NCBI GenBank assembly: GCA_946479255.1
Contig: CAMLFK010000016.1
Coordinates: 1-37,885, forward strand
Length of the DNA stretch: 37,885 nt
From: an uncultured Oxalobacteraceae bacterium
Lineage (GTDB): Bacteria; Pseudomonadota; Gammaproteobacteria; Burkholderiales; Burkholderiaceae
Reading direction: 5' to 3'
Below are positions 14,754-21,741 of this stretch, piece by piece. Every line of letters starts with the position of its first letter. Positions within the stretch are counted from its first letter, which is position 1. The notes beneath the pieces are model-generated. The model worked only from the letters and a program-made list of their open reading frames with translations. It was not told the DNA's origin and searched no databases. The translations under genes and the position numbers were made by a program.

Positions 14754-15374
14754 TCAGGCGCCAGGCGCGTCCAGCGCGGGCGGCTTCATGCTCAGCTTGA
14801 ACTCCGCCGGGGTCTCGCCGGCCCGCACTTGCACGGCCTGTTCGGCGGCAGCCCCGCTCATGTTGTAGTGCCAGGCGGTGACGCTGTATTTGCCGGCCGC
14901 CGGCAGCTCGATATGGGCTTTGCCGTCGGCGCCGGTCTTGGCGAAGTATGGGGTGTCGACCACGCGCACGTAAGCCACCATGCGGTCGTGGATATTGCAG
15001 CCGAGAACCACGGTGCCTGGCTTGTCGAACACCTGTGGCGCCGCCGCCACGCCGGAGTACAGCTTCTGGTCGAATTTCTTGGCCGGCGAGAAGGAGTAGA
15101 TGTGGTGCTTCACCTTGTCGTAGTTCGGAAAGTCAATTTTCGAACCAGTTTGGACAACGCTGACCAAGGGAAGAAATTTCAGGCCCCGCTGCGCGATTTC
15201 GGCGGCTTTTGCCGCTTTGGCGGGTGCCGGCGTTTCCCCGTCGACATAGACCACGGCATCAGCCACGGGCGCGCCGGCGGCATCGCTGACCTGCACGATC
15301 AAAGCGCTGGCAAGAGCATGTGAAGCACTAGCCGCTAAGCAAGCGCCCAGCAAAACGCGCGGAACAATCTTCAT
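14754..15374 (-). CDS. Exported cupredoxin-like (methylamine-utilisation-type) protein
   Basis: A 206-aa exported protein with signal peptide MKIVPRVLLGACLAASASHA. A Met four codons upstream (15386) is an alternative start. The body resembles the plastocyanin-like proteins annotated as methylamine utilisation proteins: DFPNYDKVKHHIYSF provides a His, and GTVVLGCNIHDRMVAYV provides Cys, His and Met in the spacing of a type 1 copper site. A carboxypeptidase-regulatory-like beta domain with DAVVYVDGE at the start and GKYSVTAWHYN later is also suggested. No other methylamine genes are nearby, so the pathway name should not be taken literally. It is the first gene of a two-gene unit with the GGDEF-EAL protein and probably lies in the periplasm. 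Confidence 0.8.
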   Translation of the reverse strand: MKIVPRVLLGACLAASASHALASALIVQVSDAAGAPVADAVVYVDGETPAPAKAAKAAEIAQRGLKFLPLVSVVQTGSKIDFPNYDKVKHHIYSFSPAKKFDQKLYSGVAAAPQVFDKPGTVVLGCNIHDRMVAYVRVVDTPYFAKTGADGKAHIELPAAGKYSVTAWHYNMSGAAAEQAVQVRAGETPAEFKLSMKPPALDAPGA

Positions 15375-15401
15375 GGCGACAATCATGTTAAATCAGCAAA
15401 G

Positions 15402-15428
15402 GGCCGAGTCACAAACAGGGTTTCGGCC
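15402..15428 (-). promoter_or_regulatory. Leader hairpin of the cupredoxin/GGDEF-EAL unit
   Basis: GGCCGA and TCGGCC are 6-bp arms separated by 15 nt, placed between the candidate -10 and the start codon. It may be a structured 5' leader. Low certainty. Confidence 0.3.
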
Positions 15429-15429
15429 T

Positions 15430-15459
15430 ATTGTAGCGCTTGAAGATGATTCCATAGAA
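15430..15459 (-). promoter_or_regulatory. Candidate promoter of the cupredoxin/GGDEF-EAL unit
   Basis: On the minus strand TTCTAT (15459-15454) and TACAAT (15435-15430) are 18 bp apart. The -35 overlaps the inverted repeat at 15456-15476, suggesting regulation. Confidence 0.4.
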
Positions 15460-15476
15460 GAACTTTTCGTTCTTCT
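15456..15476. promoter_or_regulatory. Perfect 8-bp-arm inverted repeat
   Basis: AGAAGAAC-N5-GTTCTTCT. It lies between the Sel1-like gene (stop at 15527) and the start of the next minus-strand unit. It has no T-tract on either strand and is AT-rich, so an operator overlapping the -35 seems likelier than a terminator. The binder is unknown. Confidence 0.5.
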
Positions 15477-15526
15477 GATCATGAACAGAAGTGGCTATGG
15501 GGTGCCGCAACCAGGGCTGGCAGAGG

Positions 15527-16921
15527 CTATTGGCCGGCGCGTACGGCTGCGGCAGGACCGTGGCTTTGGCGCCACTCGCGGGTCAGGTCCATGGCCGAGC
15601 CGATCTCGGCCGGGCTCAGGCGCCGCCCGACGATGCTCTTGCTGGCGCAGGCCGTCTCGTCGCCGGCTTCGGCCGCCAGCAGCATCCACATATAAGAGCG
15701 CACGGTATCGCGCGGCACGCCACGGCCGGTGTTGTACATGCTGCCCAGGTTGTACTGGGCCAGCGCGTGGCCCTGCTCGGCGGCCTGCTCGTACCAGAAC
15801 ACGGCCATGGCGTCGTCCTGCGGCACGCCCTGGCCGTTGGCATACATCACGCCCAGGTTGTTCTGCGCACTGGCGTCGCCTTGTTCGGCGGCCATGCGGT
15901 ACCAGTGCGCCGCATGGATTTCGTCCTTGGGCACGCCGTGGCCGGTGGCGTAGATCACACCCAGGTTGAACTGGGCGTTGGCCGCGCCCTGGTCGGCGGC
16001 GCGCTTGTACCACTCCAGTGCGCGCTGCTCGTCGCGCGCGGCGCCGCGGCCGTTGGCGTACATGCTGCCCAGGTTGTACTGGGCCAGCATGTGGCCCTGC
16101 TCTGCCGCGCGCAGGTACCAGGCCAGCGCGCGCGCCTCGTCCGCCTCCACGCCCTGGCCGTTGGCCAGCATCACGCCCAGGTTGAACTGGGCATCCTTGT
16201 CGCCCTGGTTGGCGGCGCGCTCCAGCCAGGCGAAGGCACGCAACGGATCGGTGCGCACGCCCAGCCCTTCGGCATAGGCCACCCCCAGGTAGCGCTGGGC
16301 CACGGCATTGCCCTGGGCCGCGGCCTGGCGGAACCAGCAGATGGCTTGCGGGTCGCTCGCTTCCACGCCCTGGCCGCGCCGGTACATCAGGCCCAGGTTC
16401 AGCTGGGCGTGCGCCTCGCCCTGCACCGCGGCCTTGCGGAACCAGGCCATCGCCAGCGGGTAATTCATCGGCGCGCCCTGCCCGGAGAGGTAACACTCGG
16501 CCAAGAGGCTCTGGGCGCTGGCCGCCCCCTGCTCGGCGGCGCGGTAAAACCAGGCCAGCGCCAGTTCGTGATCCTGCTTCAGGCCGCGTCCCTTGCGGTA
16601 CATCTGGCCCAGGTTCTGCTGGGCCGACGGGTCGCCCTGCTCGGCCGCGTGGCGGAACCAGTAAACCGCCTCGGTATCGCTGCGGTCCACCCCGCGCCCG
16701 TTGTAGTACAGCGCGCCCAGGTGGTTCTGGGCGAAGGCCAGCCCCTGCAGGGCCGCCTGGCGCAGCCACTTGAAGGCACGCGCGTAATCGCGTTCGATGC
16801 AGTCGCCCTTTTTGTACATCAGTCCCAGGTTGAACTGCGCATAGGCGTCGCCGCGTTCAGCCGCCTGGCGGAACCACAAATAGATTTGGTAGTTCTCGCG
16901 GGTGATATTCTGGCGGTTCAT
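15527..16921 (-). CDS. Sel1-like repeat protein, 12 repeats
   Basis: A 464-aa protein made almost entirely of about twelve 36-residue Sel1-like repeats (alpha/alpha solenoid), each with a core such as ALAWYLRAAEQG followed by AQYNLGSMYANGRG. No signal peptide or membrane segment is evident, so it is probably cytoplasmic. Such solenoids act as scaffolds for protein complexes; the partner is unknown. The longer open frame upstream is rejected because GGAGG lies 7 nt before the ATG at 16921. DNA-level similarity between repeats is high. Both flanking genes are on the same strand but 140-230 nt away, so it is likely monocistronic. Confidence 0.88.
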   Translation of the reverse strand: MNRQNITRENYQIYLWFRQAAERGDAYAQFNLGLMYKKGDCIERDYARAFKWLRQAALQGLAFAQNHLGALYYNGRGVDRSDTEAVYWFRHAAEQGDPSAQQNLGQMYRKGRGLKQDHELALAWFYRAAEQGAASAQSLLAECYLSGQGAPMNYPLAMAWFRKAAVQGEAHAQLNLGLMYRRGQGVEASDPQAICWFRQAAAQGNAVAQRYLGVAYAEGLGVRTDPLRAFAWLERAANQGDKDAQFNLGVMLANGQGVEADEARALAWYLRAAEQGHMLAQYNLGSMYANGRGAARDEQRALEWYKRAADQGAANAQFNLGVIYATGHGVPKDEIHAAHWYRMAAEQGDASAQNNLGVMYANGQGVPQDDAMAVFWYEQAAEQGHALAQYNLGSMYNTGRGVPRDTVRSYMWMLLAAEAGDETACASKSIVGRRLSPAEIGSAMDLTREWRQSHGPAAAVRAGQ

Positions 16922-16991
16922 GCTTATCCTCCGGCTGCGAGGCCTTTGACAATGCAGGATTGGGGGAGCAACAGGCGGCAAGCGGCCTCGG

Positions 16992-17019
16992 GAATTATTG
17001 TTAAAATCTTAACTGGCAA
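16992..17019 (-). promoter_or_regulatory. Candidate promoter of the Sel1-like gene
   Basis: TTGCCA (17019-17014) and TAATTC (16997-16992) on the minus strand are 16 bp apart. GTTAA-AATC-TTAAC (17000-17013) is an inverted repeat within the spacer. The leader would be about 65 nt. Confidence 0.4.
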
Positions 17020-17088
17020 AACGCTGCGCAATTTGAGTGCGCACAAGCGTCGTTAGCATTTTGAAATGATCAGCCAGCCTGAATGCTG

Positions 17089-17113
17089 CTCCGCCCGGCG
17101 GATGCGGGCGGAG
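17089..17113 (-). terminator. GC-rich hairpin after the TonB-dependent receptor gene
   Basis: CTCCGCCCG and CGGGCGGAG form a perfect 9-bp stem with a 7-nt loop, about 40 nt after the receptor stop. There is no T-tract, so termination may be factor-assisted or the hairpin may protect the 3' end. Confidence 0.5.
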
Positions 17114-17152
17114 TCGTCAGGAAGTAATGACAGCCGGAAAGGCTTGTGGGGA

Positions 17153-19135
17153 TTAGAAACGCGTACGGACGCCAAACACCAGGTTGCGGCCTGGCAGTGG
17201 CGCGATATCCTTCAGTACCGAGGTGGACAGGCGGATTTCTTCGTTCAGCAGGTTACGCGCCAGCAGGAACCAGGTCAGATCAGCCTTGCCCAGCTGGTGG
17301 CTGTACGAGATGTTGGCGTTCAGCTGGGTGTACGAAGGCGTCACCGTGCTCTCGAAACTGGCCAGGCGATCCTGGCTGCGGGCGTGCACCAGCGACGCGC
17401 CCACGCGCAGCGCATTGGAACGGTAGCCGATATCGCCGCCCATGCGGGTGGCCGGCTGCAGTGGCAGGCTGCCGCCCTGTTCCAGCCTTCCGCGCGAGGT
17501 ATCGGCAAAGGCCCTTGCCGACCAGCCCTGGCCGTGCTGGTTCCAGCTCAGCTCGCCTTCGGCGCCATGGATGCGCGCATCGGCCTGCTCGTACACGCGC
17601 AGGAACAATTCGTCGCCCGGGAAACCTTCTTCATCGACCATATCGCCGCTGACATTCCCGTACACGAAGTCCTTGACCTTGTTGATGAACAGGTTGCCCT
17701 TCCAGCGCAGCAGGCCATCGCTCTTTTGCAGTGACAGCTCCAGGTTGCGCGAAGTTTCCTTCTTGAAGTAGGGATTGCCGATGTCGAAAGTCTGGGTGGC
17801 GTCGTGCGGTCCGCCCGAATACAGCTCTTCGGTGGCCGGCGCGCGCTGGGCGACCGACATGGTTGCGCCAGCGGCAAGGCCGGGCGCAAAGCGCCACTGG
17901 CCGCCCAGGGAGTACGAATGCAGGTCGAAGCTGCGCGCGATCGAACTGACCGGTTCGCGCTTGACCCGCTCCAGGCGGCCGCCGGCACTGAGGCGCAGCG
18001 GGCCGAAGTCGCGCTCTTCGACCAAGAACAAGGCATGCGAGGTCGAGTGGGTGACCGGGACGGTGTCCGGGCCGCCTTCGTCATTGAGCGCGGAGAAGTG
18101 CGAGTTCTCGGTCTGCAGGCCGAGCGTGCCACGCCAGCCGGCCAGCGGCGCGTGGCGCAGTTCGGCGCGGCTTTCCAGCGAGCGGTTGGCAAAGCTCACT
18201 TCCGGCGCGCCGTCCAGGCCAAGCTCGGCGTGCTCGTAATCGGTGTAGCCGAATTTGACGCGCATCTGCTCGGCACCGGCGAACGGCGCCTTGACCAGGC
18301 CGTCGACGTCGTAGCGGCGCTGCGTCTGGTCGATGCGCGAGCCTTCCATGCTTGGGATGCCATACAGGTTGTTCAGGGAACCGGCCGAGGCGCCGATATG
18401 GCCCCAGTCCTTGACCAGCGAGACGCCGGCACCAAAGCTGTCCTGGCGGGTAGCCGAGTGCGGCAGGCGTCCATCGGCCGGCGCCGCTTCGCCCTCCATG
18501 CGGCTGCCCGGAATGCGGTAGTCGTCGGCATGGCGCACATTGCCGTCCACGTGAAAGCCGACACTGCCGGCCGTGCCATCGACCGAACCGGACAGGCTTT
18601 TGCCGCGATCCACGCTGCTGTAGCGGGTTTCGAGCTGGCCGCCGAGATGGTCTTCCAGCGCGGTCGGAATGCGCTCGTTGACCACGTTGACCAGGCCGCC
18701 GATGGCGCCCGAGCCGTACAGCAGTGCGGCCGGGCCGCGCAGGATTTCGATCTGGCGCGCCACCGCGCCGTCGGCCGACACCGCATGGTCGTTGGACAGG
18801 CTGGACACGTCCGACACCGTCATGCCGTTTTCCAGCATCTTGACACGCGAACCTTCCAGGCCACGGATGATCGGGCGCGAGGCGCCGGCACCGAAGCCGG
18901 AAGCCGACACGCCCAGCTCATTGGACAGGGTTTCGCCCAGCGAGCTGCCAAGCTTGTCGCGCAGTTCGTCACCGGCCAGGATCTTGGCGGGGGTCAGGAT
19001 CTGATCGCCTTCTTCGGCGCCGAAGGGGGTGGCGGTGACGATGACCTTGGGGACCGCAGGGGCGGACTGGGCCAGGGCCAGCGGTGCGATGGTGGACAGA
19101 ATGGCGGTAGCGACCAGCGTGCGTTGAATCTTCAT
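17153..19135 (-). CDS. TonB-dependent outer-membrane receptor, ZnuD-like
   Basis: A 660-aa receptor with signal peptide MKIQRTLVATAILSTIAPLA. KVIVTATPF is a plausible TonB box. The plug domain includes LSNELGVSASGFGAGASRPI and RGLEGSRVKMLENGM, then QIEILRGPAALLYGSGAIGG. A 22-strand barrel ends in the C-terminal Phe (FGVRTRF). The plug resembles ZnuD, the zinc-piracy receptor of Neisseria, more than siderophore or cobalamin receptors. That similarity is my reading of motif order and spacing. An exported Cys/His-containing protein is encoded just upstream, consistent with metal handling. The ATG at 19135 is preferred over one 11 codons upstream because it begins the signal peptide. Heme or another metal complex cannot be excluded as substrate. 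Confidence 0.85.
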   Translation of the reverse strand: MKIQRTLVATAILSTIAPLALAQSAPAVPKVIVTATPFGAEEGDQILTPAKILAGDELRDKLGSSLGETLSNELGVSASGFGAGASRPIIRGLEGSRVKMLENGMTVSDVSSLSNDHAVSADGAVARQIEILRGPAALLYGSGAIGGLVNVVNERIPTALEDHLGGQLETRYSSVDRGKSLSGSVDGTAGSVGFHVDGNVRHADDYRIPGSRMEGEAAPADGRLPHSATRQDSFGAGVSLVKDWGHIGASAGSLNNLYGIPSMEGSRIDQTQRRYDVDGLVKAPFAGAEQMRVKFGYTDYEHAELGLDGAPEVSFANRSLESRAELRHAPLAGWRGTLGLQTENSHFSALNDEGGPDTVPVTHSTSHALFLVEERDFGPLRLSAGGRLERVKREPVSSIARSFDLHSYSLGGQWRFAPGLAAGATMSVAQRAPATEELYSGGPHDATQTFDIGNPYFKKETSRNLELSLQKSDGLLRWKGNLFINKVKDFVYGNVSGDMVDEEGFPGDELFLRVYEQADARIHGAEGELSWNQHGQGWSARAFADTSRGRLEQGGSLPLQPATRMGGDIGYRSNALRVGASLVHARSQDRLASFESTVTPSYTQLNANISYSHQLGKADLTWFLLARNLLNEEIRLSTSVLKDIAPLPGRNLVFGVRTRF

Positions 19136-19237
19136 ACGAAACCTCAAGTTTGCAATTGCAGATGACAAGCGGAATGGCGCGCCGTGCGCTACCTAAGCGC
19201 CGGTCGCATTCCAAACCAGATTAGAGAAATGAGCCTG

Positions 19238-19585
19238 TCAGGCTTGAGGCGGGGCGCGCGGCTGGAAGGCGCAGTCGGTGCGCAGGCAACGCAGTTCGGT
19301 AATCGCCATGGCCGCCGCGACGGCCACCAGCTCGGGAGCGGCAAACGATGCCGAATGAGAGCAAGCCGCACCAATCAGCTGGGCGAAGGCGAGACACTGC
19401 TTGCAGCTCTGGTGCTGGGCCAGGGCCTGCGACAGTTCGCTGTCGGCGTCATCGGCGCCAGCCTGATGCTGCTGCGACCAACTCAACGCCGCCGTCACGT
19501 GGGTGAACGCGTGCGCCATCGCCATCTGCTGCGACAGCAGCAAAAGCAAGGACAGCAATATCCGGATGATGGACTGGCGACGCAT
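19238..19585 (-). CDS. Small exported Cys/His protein upstream of the receptor
   Basis: A 115-aa protein with a strong signal peptide (RIILLSLLLLLSQQMAMAHA-like hydrophobic core, residues 6-25). The mature part has scattered His (HAFTHV, QQHQ, AQHQ) and a CxxC motif in SCKQCLAF, then further Cys near the C-terminus. Such small proteins (DUF2946-like) often accompany metal or copper/zinc transport genes. It lies 102 nt upstream of the TonB-dependent receptor on the same strand and is probably cotranscribed. A periplasmic metal-binding or chaperone role is inferred from composition and context. The predicted transcription start is only about 3 nt before the ATG and no ribosome binding site is visible, so the mRNA may be almost leaderless. 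Confidence 0.65.
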   Translation of the reverse strand: MRRQSIIRILLSLLLLLSQQMAMAHAFTHVTAALSWSQQHQAGADDADSELSQALAQHQSCKQCLAFAQLIGAACSHSASFAAPELVAVAAAMAITELRCLRTDCAFQPRAPPQA

Positions 19586-19594
19586 AAGTGCAAT

Positions 19595-19624
19595 ATTGTA
19601 ATGCTAGAAGACTAAAGCCCGCAA
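19595..19624 (-). promoter_or_regulatory. Candidate promoter of the receptor operon
   Basis: On the minus strand TTGCGG (19624-19619) and TACAAT (19600-19595) are 18 bp apart. An imperfect dyad (GCAAT...AATGC, 19590-19604) overlaps the -10; it is loosely like a Zur box but too degenerate to call. A better -35, TTGACA at 19635-19630, exists but has no partner at good spacing. Confidence 0.35.
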
Positions 19625-19631
19625 ACCCGTG

Positions 19632-20270
19632 TCAAGCCTGTGCGGCCGCACGGCCCTGGGCATACTTTTCCAGGTAGGCCGGCACTTTGGCGGCACTGAC
19701 CTTGTTCACCGCCACCAGCAACTGCGGCTCGACCGCGCCCAGGCCATAGCGCCGGCCGAGATGACGGCCGATATGCACCAGCACTTCGGCGGCCACTTCG
19801 GCGTCGGACTCGGCCCGGTGGGCGGCGCTGCGGAACTGGATGCCCAGCTGGTTTGAGAGCATGCCCAGCTTGTAGCTGCTCATGCCGGGGAAAATCCGGC
19901 GCGACAGCTTGAGCGAGCACACCAGCCCCACGTGGCCGCAGCTGCGCCCCAGGCGTTCGGCCTCGGCCTTGAGGAATTTCTCGTCGAAGCTGGCGTTATG
20001 GGCCGACAAGGTATCGCCGCCGATGAAGTCCAGCAGTTCCGGCACCACCGTCGATACCGGTGGGGCCGCGTCGACCATGGCCTGGCTGATGCCGGTCAGC
20101 TGGGTGATGAAGGATGGAATACGCGTATTGCAGTTGACCAGGCTGACGTAGCGCTCGGTGACGCGGCCGTCCACGATGCGCAGCGCCGCCACTTCGGTGA
20201 TGCGGTCGCCCATCACCGGCGACAGTCCGGTGGTTTCGAAGTCGAGCATGACGATGGGTTTGTCGAACAT
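19632..20270 (-). CDS. DEDDh 3'-5' exonuclease (DnaQ-like)
   Basis: A 212-aa exonuclease-domain protein. It has the DEDDh signature: D and E in MLDFETTGLSP (Exo I), a D in SAHNASFDEKFL (Exo II), and H/D in AHRAESDAEVA (Exo III). Members trim 3' ends of DNA or RNA with two metal ions. It lacks the polymerase III alpha-binding tail of the true epsilon subunit, so it is more likely a stand-alone epsilon-like exonuclease than the replicative proofreader. It starts 14 nt after the YegD-like gene and belongs to that operon. Its stop codon overlaps a TTGACA on the same strand, next to the following gene's promoter region. Confidence 0.88.
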   Translation of the reverse strand: MFDKPIVMLDFETTGLSPVMGDRITEVAALRIVDGRVTERYVSLVNCNTRIPSFITQLTGISQAMVDAAPPVSTVVPELLDFIGGDTLSAHNASFDEKFLKAEAERLGRSCGHVGLVCSLKLSRRIFPGMSSYKLGMLSNQLGIQFRSAAHRAESDAEVAAEVLVHIGRHLGRRYGLGAVEPQLLVAVNKVSAAKVPAYLEKYAQGRAAAQA

Positions 20271-20284
20271 GGCCAGGCGCCTCC

Positions 20285-21535
20285 TTAACCGAACTTGCGC
20301 ACGGCGTCGAGCGCAAGGCCGGCGCCGATGCTGCCGAACAGGTCGCCCTCGACCTTGCGCGCGGCCGGCAGCAAGGCGCCGATGCGCTCGCGCAGCAGGC
20401 GCACGCCGCTCGAACCGCCGGTAAAGAACACGGTATCGACCTGCGCCGCCGTCACGCCCGCGTCAACGAGCAGCTTTTCCACCGTCTTGTCGACCGCATC
20501 GACCAGATGGCCGATGGCGTCGTCGAAGCGCTCGCGCGTGACCGTCAGCGCGCAGGGCGGCGACAGCCGGTCCAGCTCCAGGCCGACATTGGCGCTGTCG
20601 GACAGGCCGATCTTGCCCTCTTCCACTTTCATCGCCAGCCAGTGGCCGGCGCGATCGTCGATCAGGCGCTGGAGGCGGGAGAGCTTGTCCGGCTCGCGCG
20701 CGTCGCGCACGATGTCGGCCAGCTGGGTCTGCACCTTCTTGGTGTAGGCCAGGTTGATCGTGTGCCAGGTCGCCAGGTTGAAGTAGTAGCTGGACGGGAT
20801 CGCCGTATCGTTATTGAGCAGCGTCTGGTAGCCCAGCAGCGGCATCACCGACGACAGGCTCAGGTATTTATCGAAGTCGGTGCCGCCGATGTGCACGCCG
20901 CCGGTGGCCAGGATATCGTCGCGCCGCTCGCTGCGCCTGGCGCGCTCGGGCGACAGGCGCACCAGCGAAAAGTCCGAGGTGCCGCCGCCGATGTCGGCCA
21001 CCAGCACCAGTTCCTCGCGGTCGATCTGCGATTCATAATCGAAGGCGGCGGCGATCGGCTCGTACTGGAAGGCCACATGCTTGAAGCCGACCGAATGGGC
21101 GATCTCGGCCAGGGTATCCTCGGCCTGCTGGTCGGCGCCGGCGCTGTCGTCGATGAAAAACACCGGCCGCCCGAACACCGCCGACTCGAAGCCTTGGCCG
21201 GCCTCGCGCTCGGCGCGGCGCTTGACCTCGCCGATAAAGTGCGACAGCAGCATGCGAAACGGCAGCGAGCGCCCGGCCACCTCGGTCTGGCCGTCGATCA
21301 AGCTGGTGCCGAGCAGGCTTTTGAGGGAGCGCATCAGGCGGCCGTCGTAGCCGGCCAGGTAGCCGGCCAGCGCGGCGCGGCCATAGCTGACCTCGTCATC
21401 GTCGGCATTGAAGAACACCACCGATGGTAAGGTTGGCTTGCCATCCTCGAGCGTCAGCAGCGCCTTGTGTCCAGGACGCACCACGCCGACGGTGGAATTG
21501 GAGGTGCCGAAATCAATGCCGCAAGCGTTTGCCAT
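20285..21535 (-). CDS. yegD: Atypical Hsp70 family protein, YegD-like
   Basis: A 416-aa Hsp70-type ATPase. Phosphate 1 loop GIDFGTSNSTVGVV, phosphate 2 VADIGGGTSDFSLV and adenosine loop VFFTGGSSGVRLL are all present. The chain stops where the nucleotide-binding domain ends, so it lacks the usual peptide-binding beta domain and lid; this matches E. coli YegD. Its client and cochaperone are not known. It leads a two-gene unit with the exonuclease. The start MANACGIDFGTSN places the ATPase fold at the very N-terminus as expected. Assignment to yegD rests on architecture. Confidence 0.85.
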   Translation of the reverse strand: MANACGIDFGTSNSTVGVVRPGHKALLTLEDGKPTLPSVVFFNADDDEVSYGRAALAGYLAGYDGRLMRSLKSLLGTSLIDGQTEVAGRSLPFRMLLSHFIGEVKRRAEREAGQGFESAVFGRPVFFIDDSAGADQQAEDTLAEIAHSVGFKHVAFQYEPIAAAFDYESQIDREELVLVADIGGGTSDFSLVRLSPERARRSERRDDILATGGVHIGGTDFDKYLSLSSVMPLLGYQTLLNNDTAIPSSYYFNLATWHTINLAYTKKVQTQLADIVRDAREPDKLSRLQRLIDDRAGHWLAMKVEEGKIGLSDSANVGLELDRLSPPCALTVTRERFDDAIGHLVDAVDKTVEKLLVDAGVTAAQVDTVFFTGGSSGVRLLRERIGALLPAARKVEGDLFGSIGAGLALDAVRKFG

Positions 21536-21560
21536 GGGACCCTTCAGAGTAAGGGGCGGT

Positions 21561-21569
21561 ATTTTAGCA
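21561..21569 (-). promoter_or_regulatory. Extended -10 promoter of the yegD unit
   Basis: TGCTAAAAT on the minus strand, an extended -10, lies about 26 nt before the yegD start codon. No clear -35 is present, which extended -10 promoters tolerate. Confidence 0.4.
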
Positions 21570-21630
21570 GATTCCCCTAGCGATCAGTTCGCCATCGGCA
21601 GCGTTTTCTGTGGGCCTTTGCAACAATCCC

Positions 21631-21645
21631 GCACTATTCTAGTGC
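21631..21645. promoter_or_regulatory. Palindrome upstream of the LacI-type gene
   Basis: GCACTA-TTC-TAGTGC, perfect 6-bp arms with a 3-bp centre. It is one of two palindromes in the divergent yegD/lacI-type intergenic region and could be an operator for the LacI-type protein. Confidence 0.45.
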
Positions 21646-21659
21646 AGCCTGATATTTCT

Positions 21660-21675
21660 CAATAGAAACCTATTG
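21660..21675. promoter_or_regulatory. Second palindrome upstream of the LacI-type gene
   Basis: CAATAG-AAAC-CTATTG, perfect 6-bp arms and a 4-bp centre. It overlaps the candidate -35 of the LacI-type gene, a position suited to autorepression. Confidence 0.45.
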
Positions 21676-21702
21676 CTACCAAGTAAGTCACCTTGCTAGA
21701 CT
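21673..21702 (+). promoter_or_regulatory. Candidate promoter of the LacI-type gene
   Basis: TTGCTA at 21673-21678 and TAGACT at 21697-21702 are 18 bp apart. Predicted leader is about 33 nt without a clear ribosome binding site. Confidence 0.35.
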
Positions 21703-21741
21703 TGAAGATGCCATTCACCCTGAACCAAGCCGCCCGCACGC

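Noticed and set aside
15527..16921. Regular ~108-bp repetition that could suggest a CRISPR or satellite array
   Set aside because: The period is three times the 36-residue Sel1 repeat and the units are coding and divergent; no fixed direct repeats with unique spacers.
15491..17056. 521-codon repetitive plus-strand frame over the Sel1-like gene
   Set aside because: Its repeats are simply the reverse complement of the Sel1-like repeats.
19590..19604. Zur box upstream of the small Cys/His gene
   Set aside because: Dyad is too imperfect to call; kept only as a hint in the promoter entry.
19630..19635. TTGACA on the minus strand as -35 of the receptor operon
   Set aside because: No acceptable -10 at 16-18 bp; the nearest (TAGTCT) is at 15 bp.
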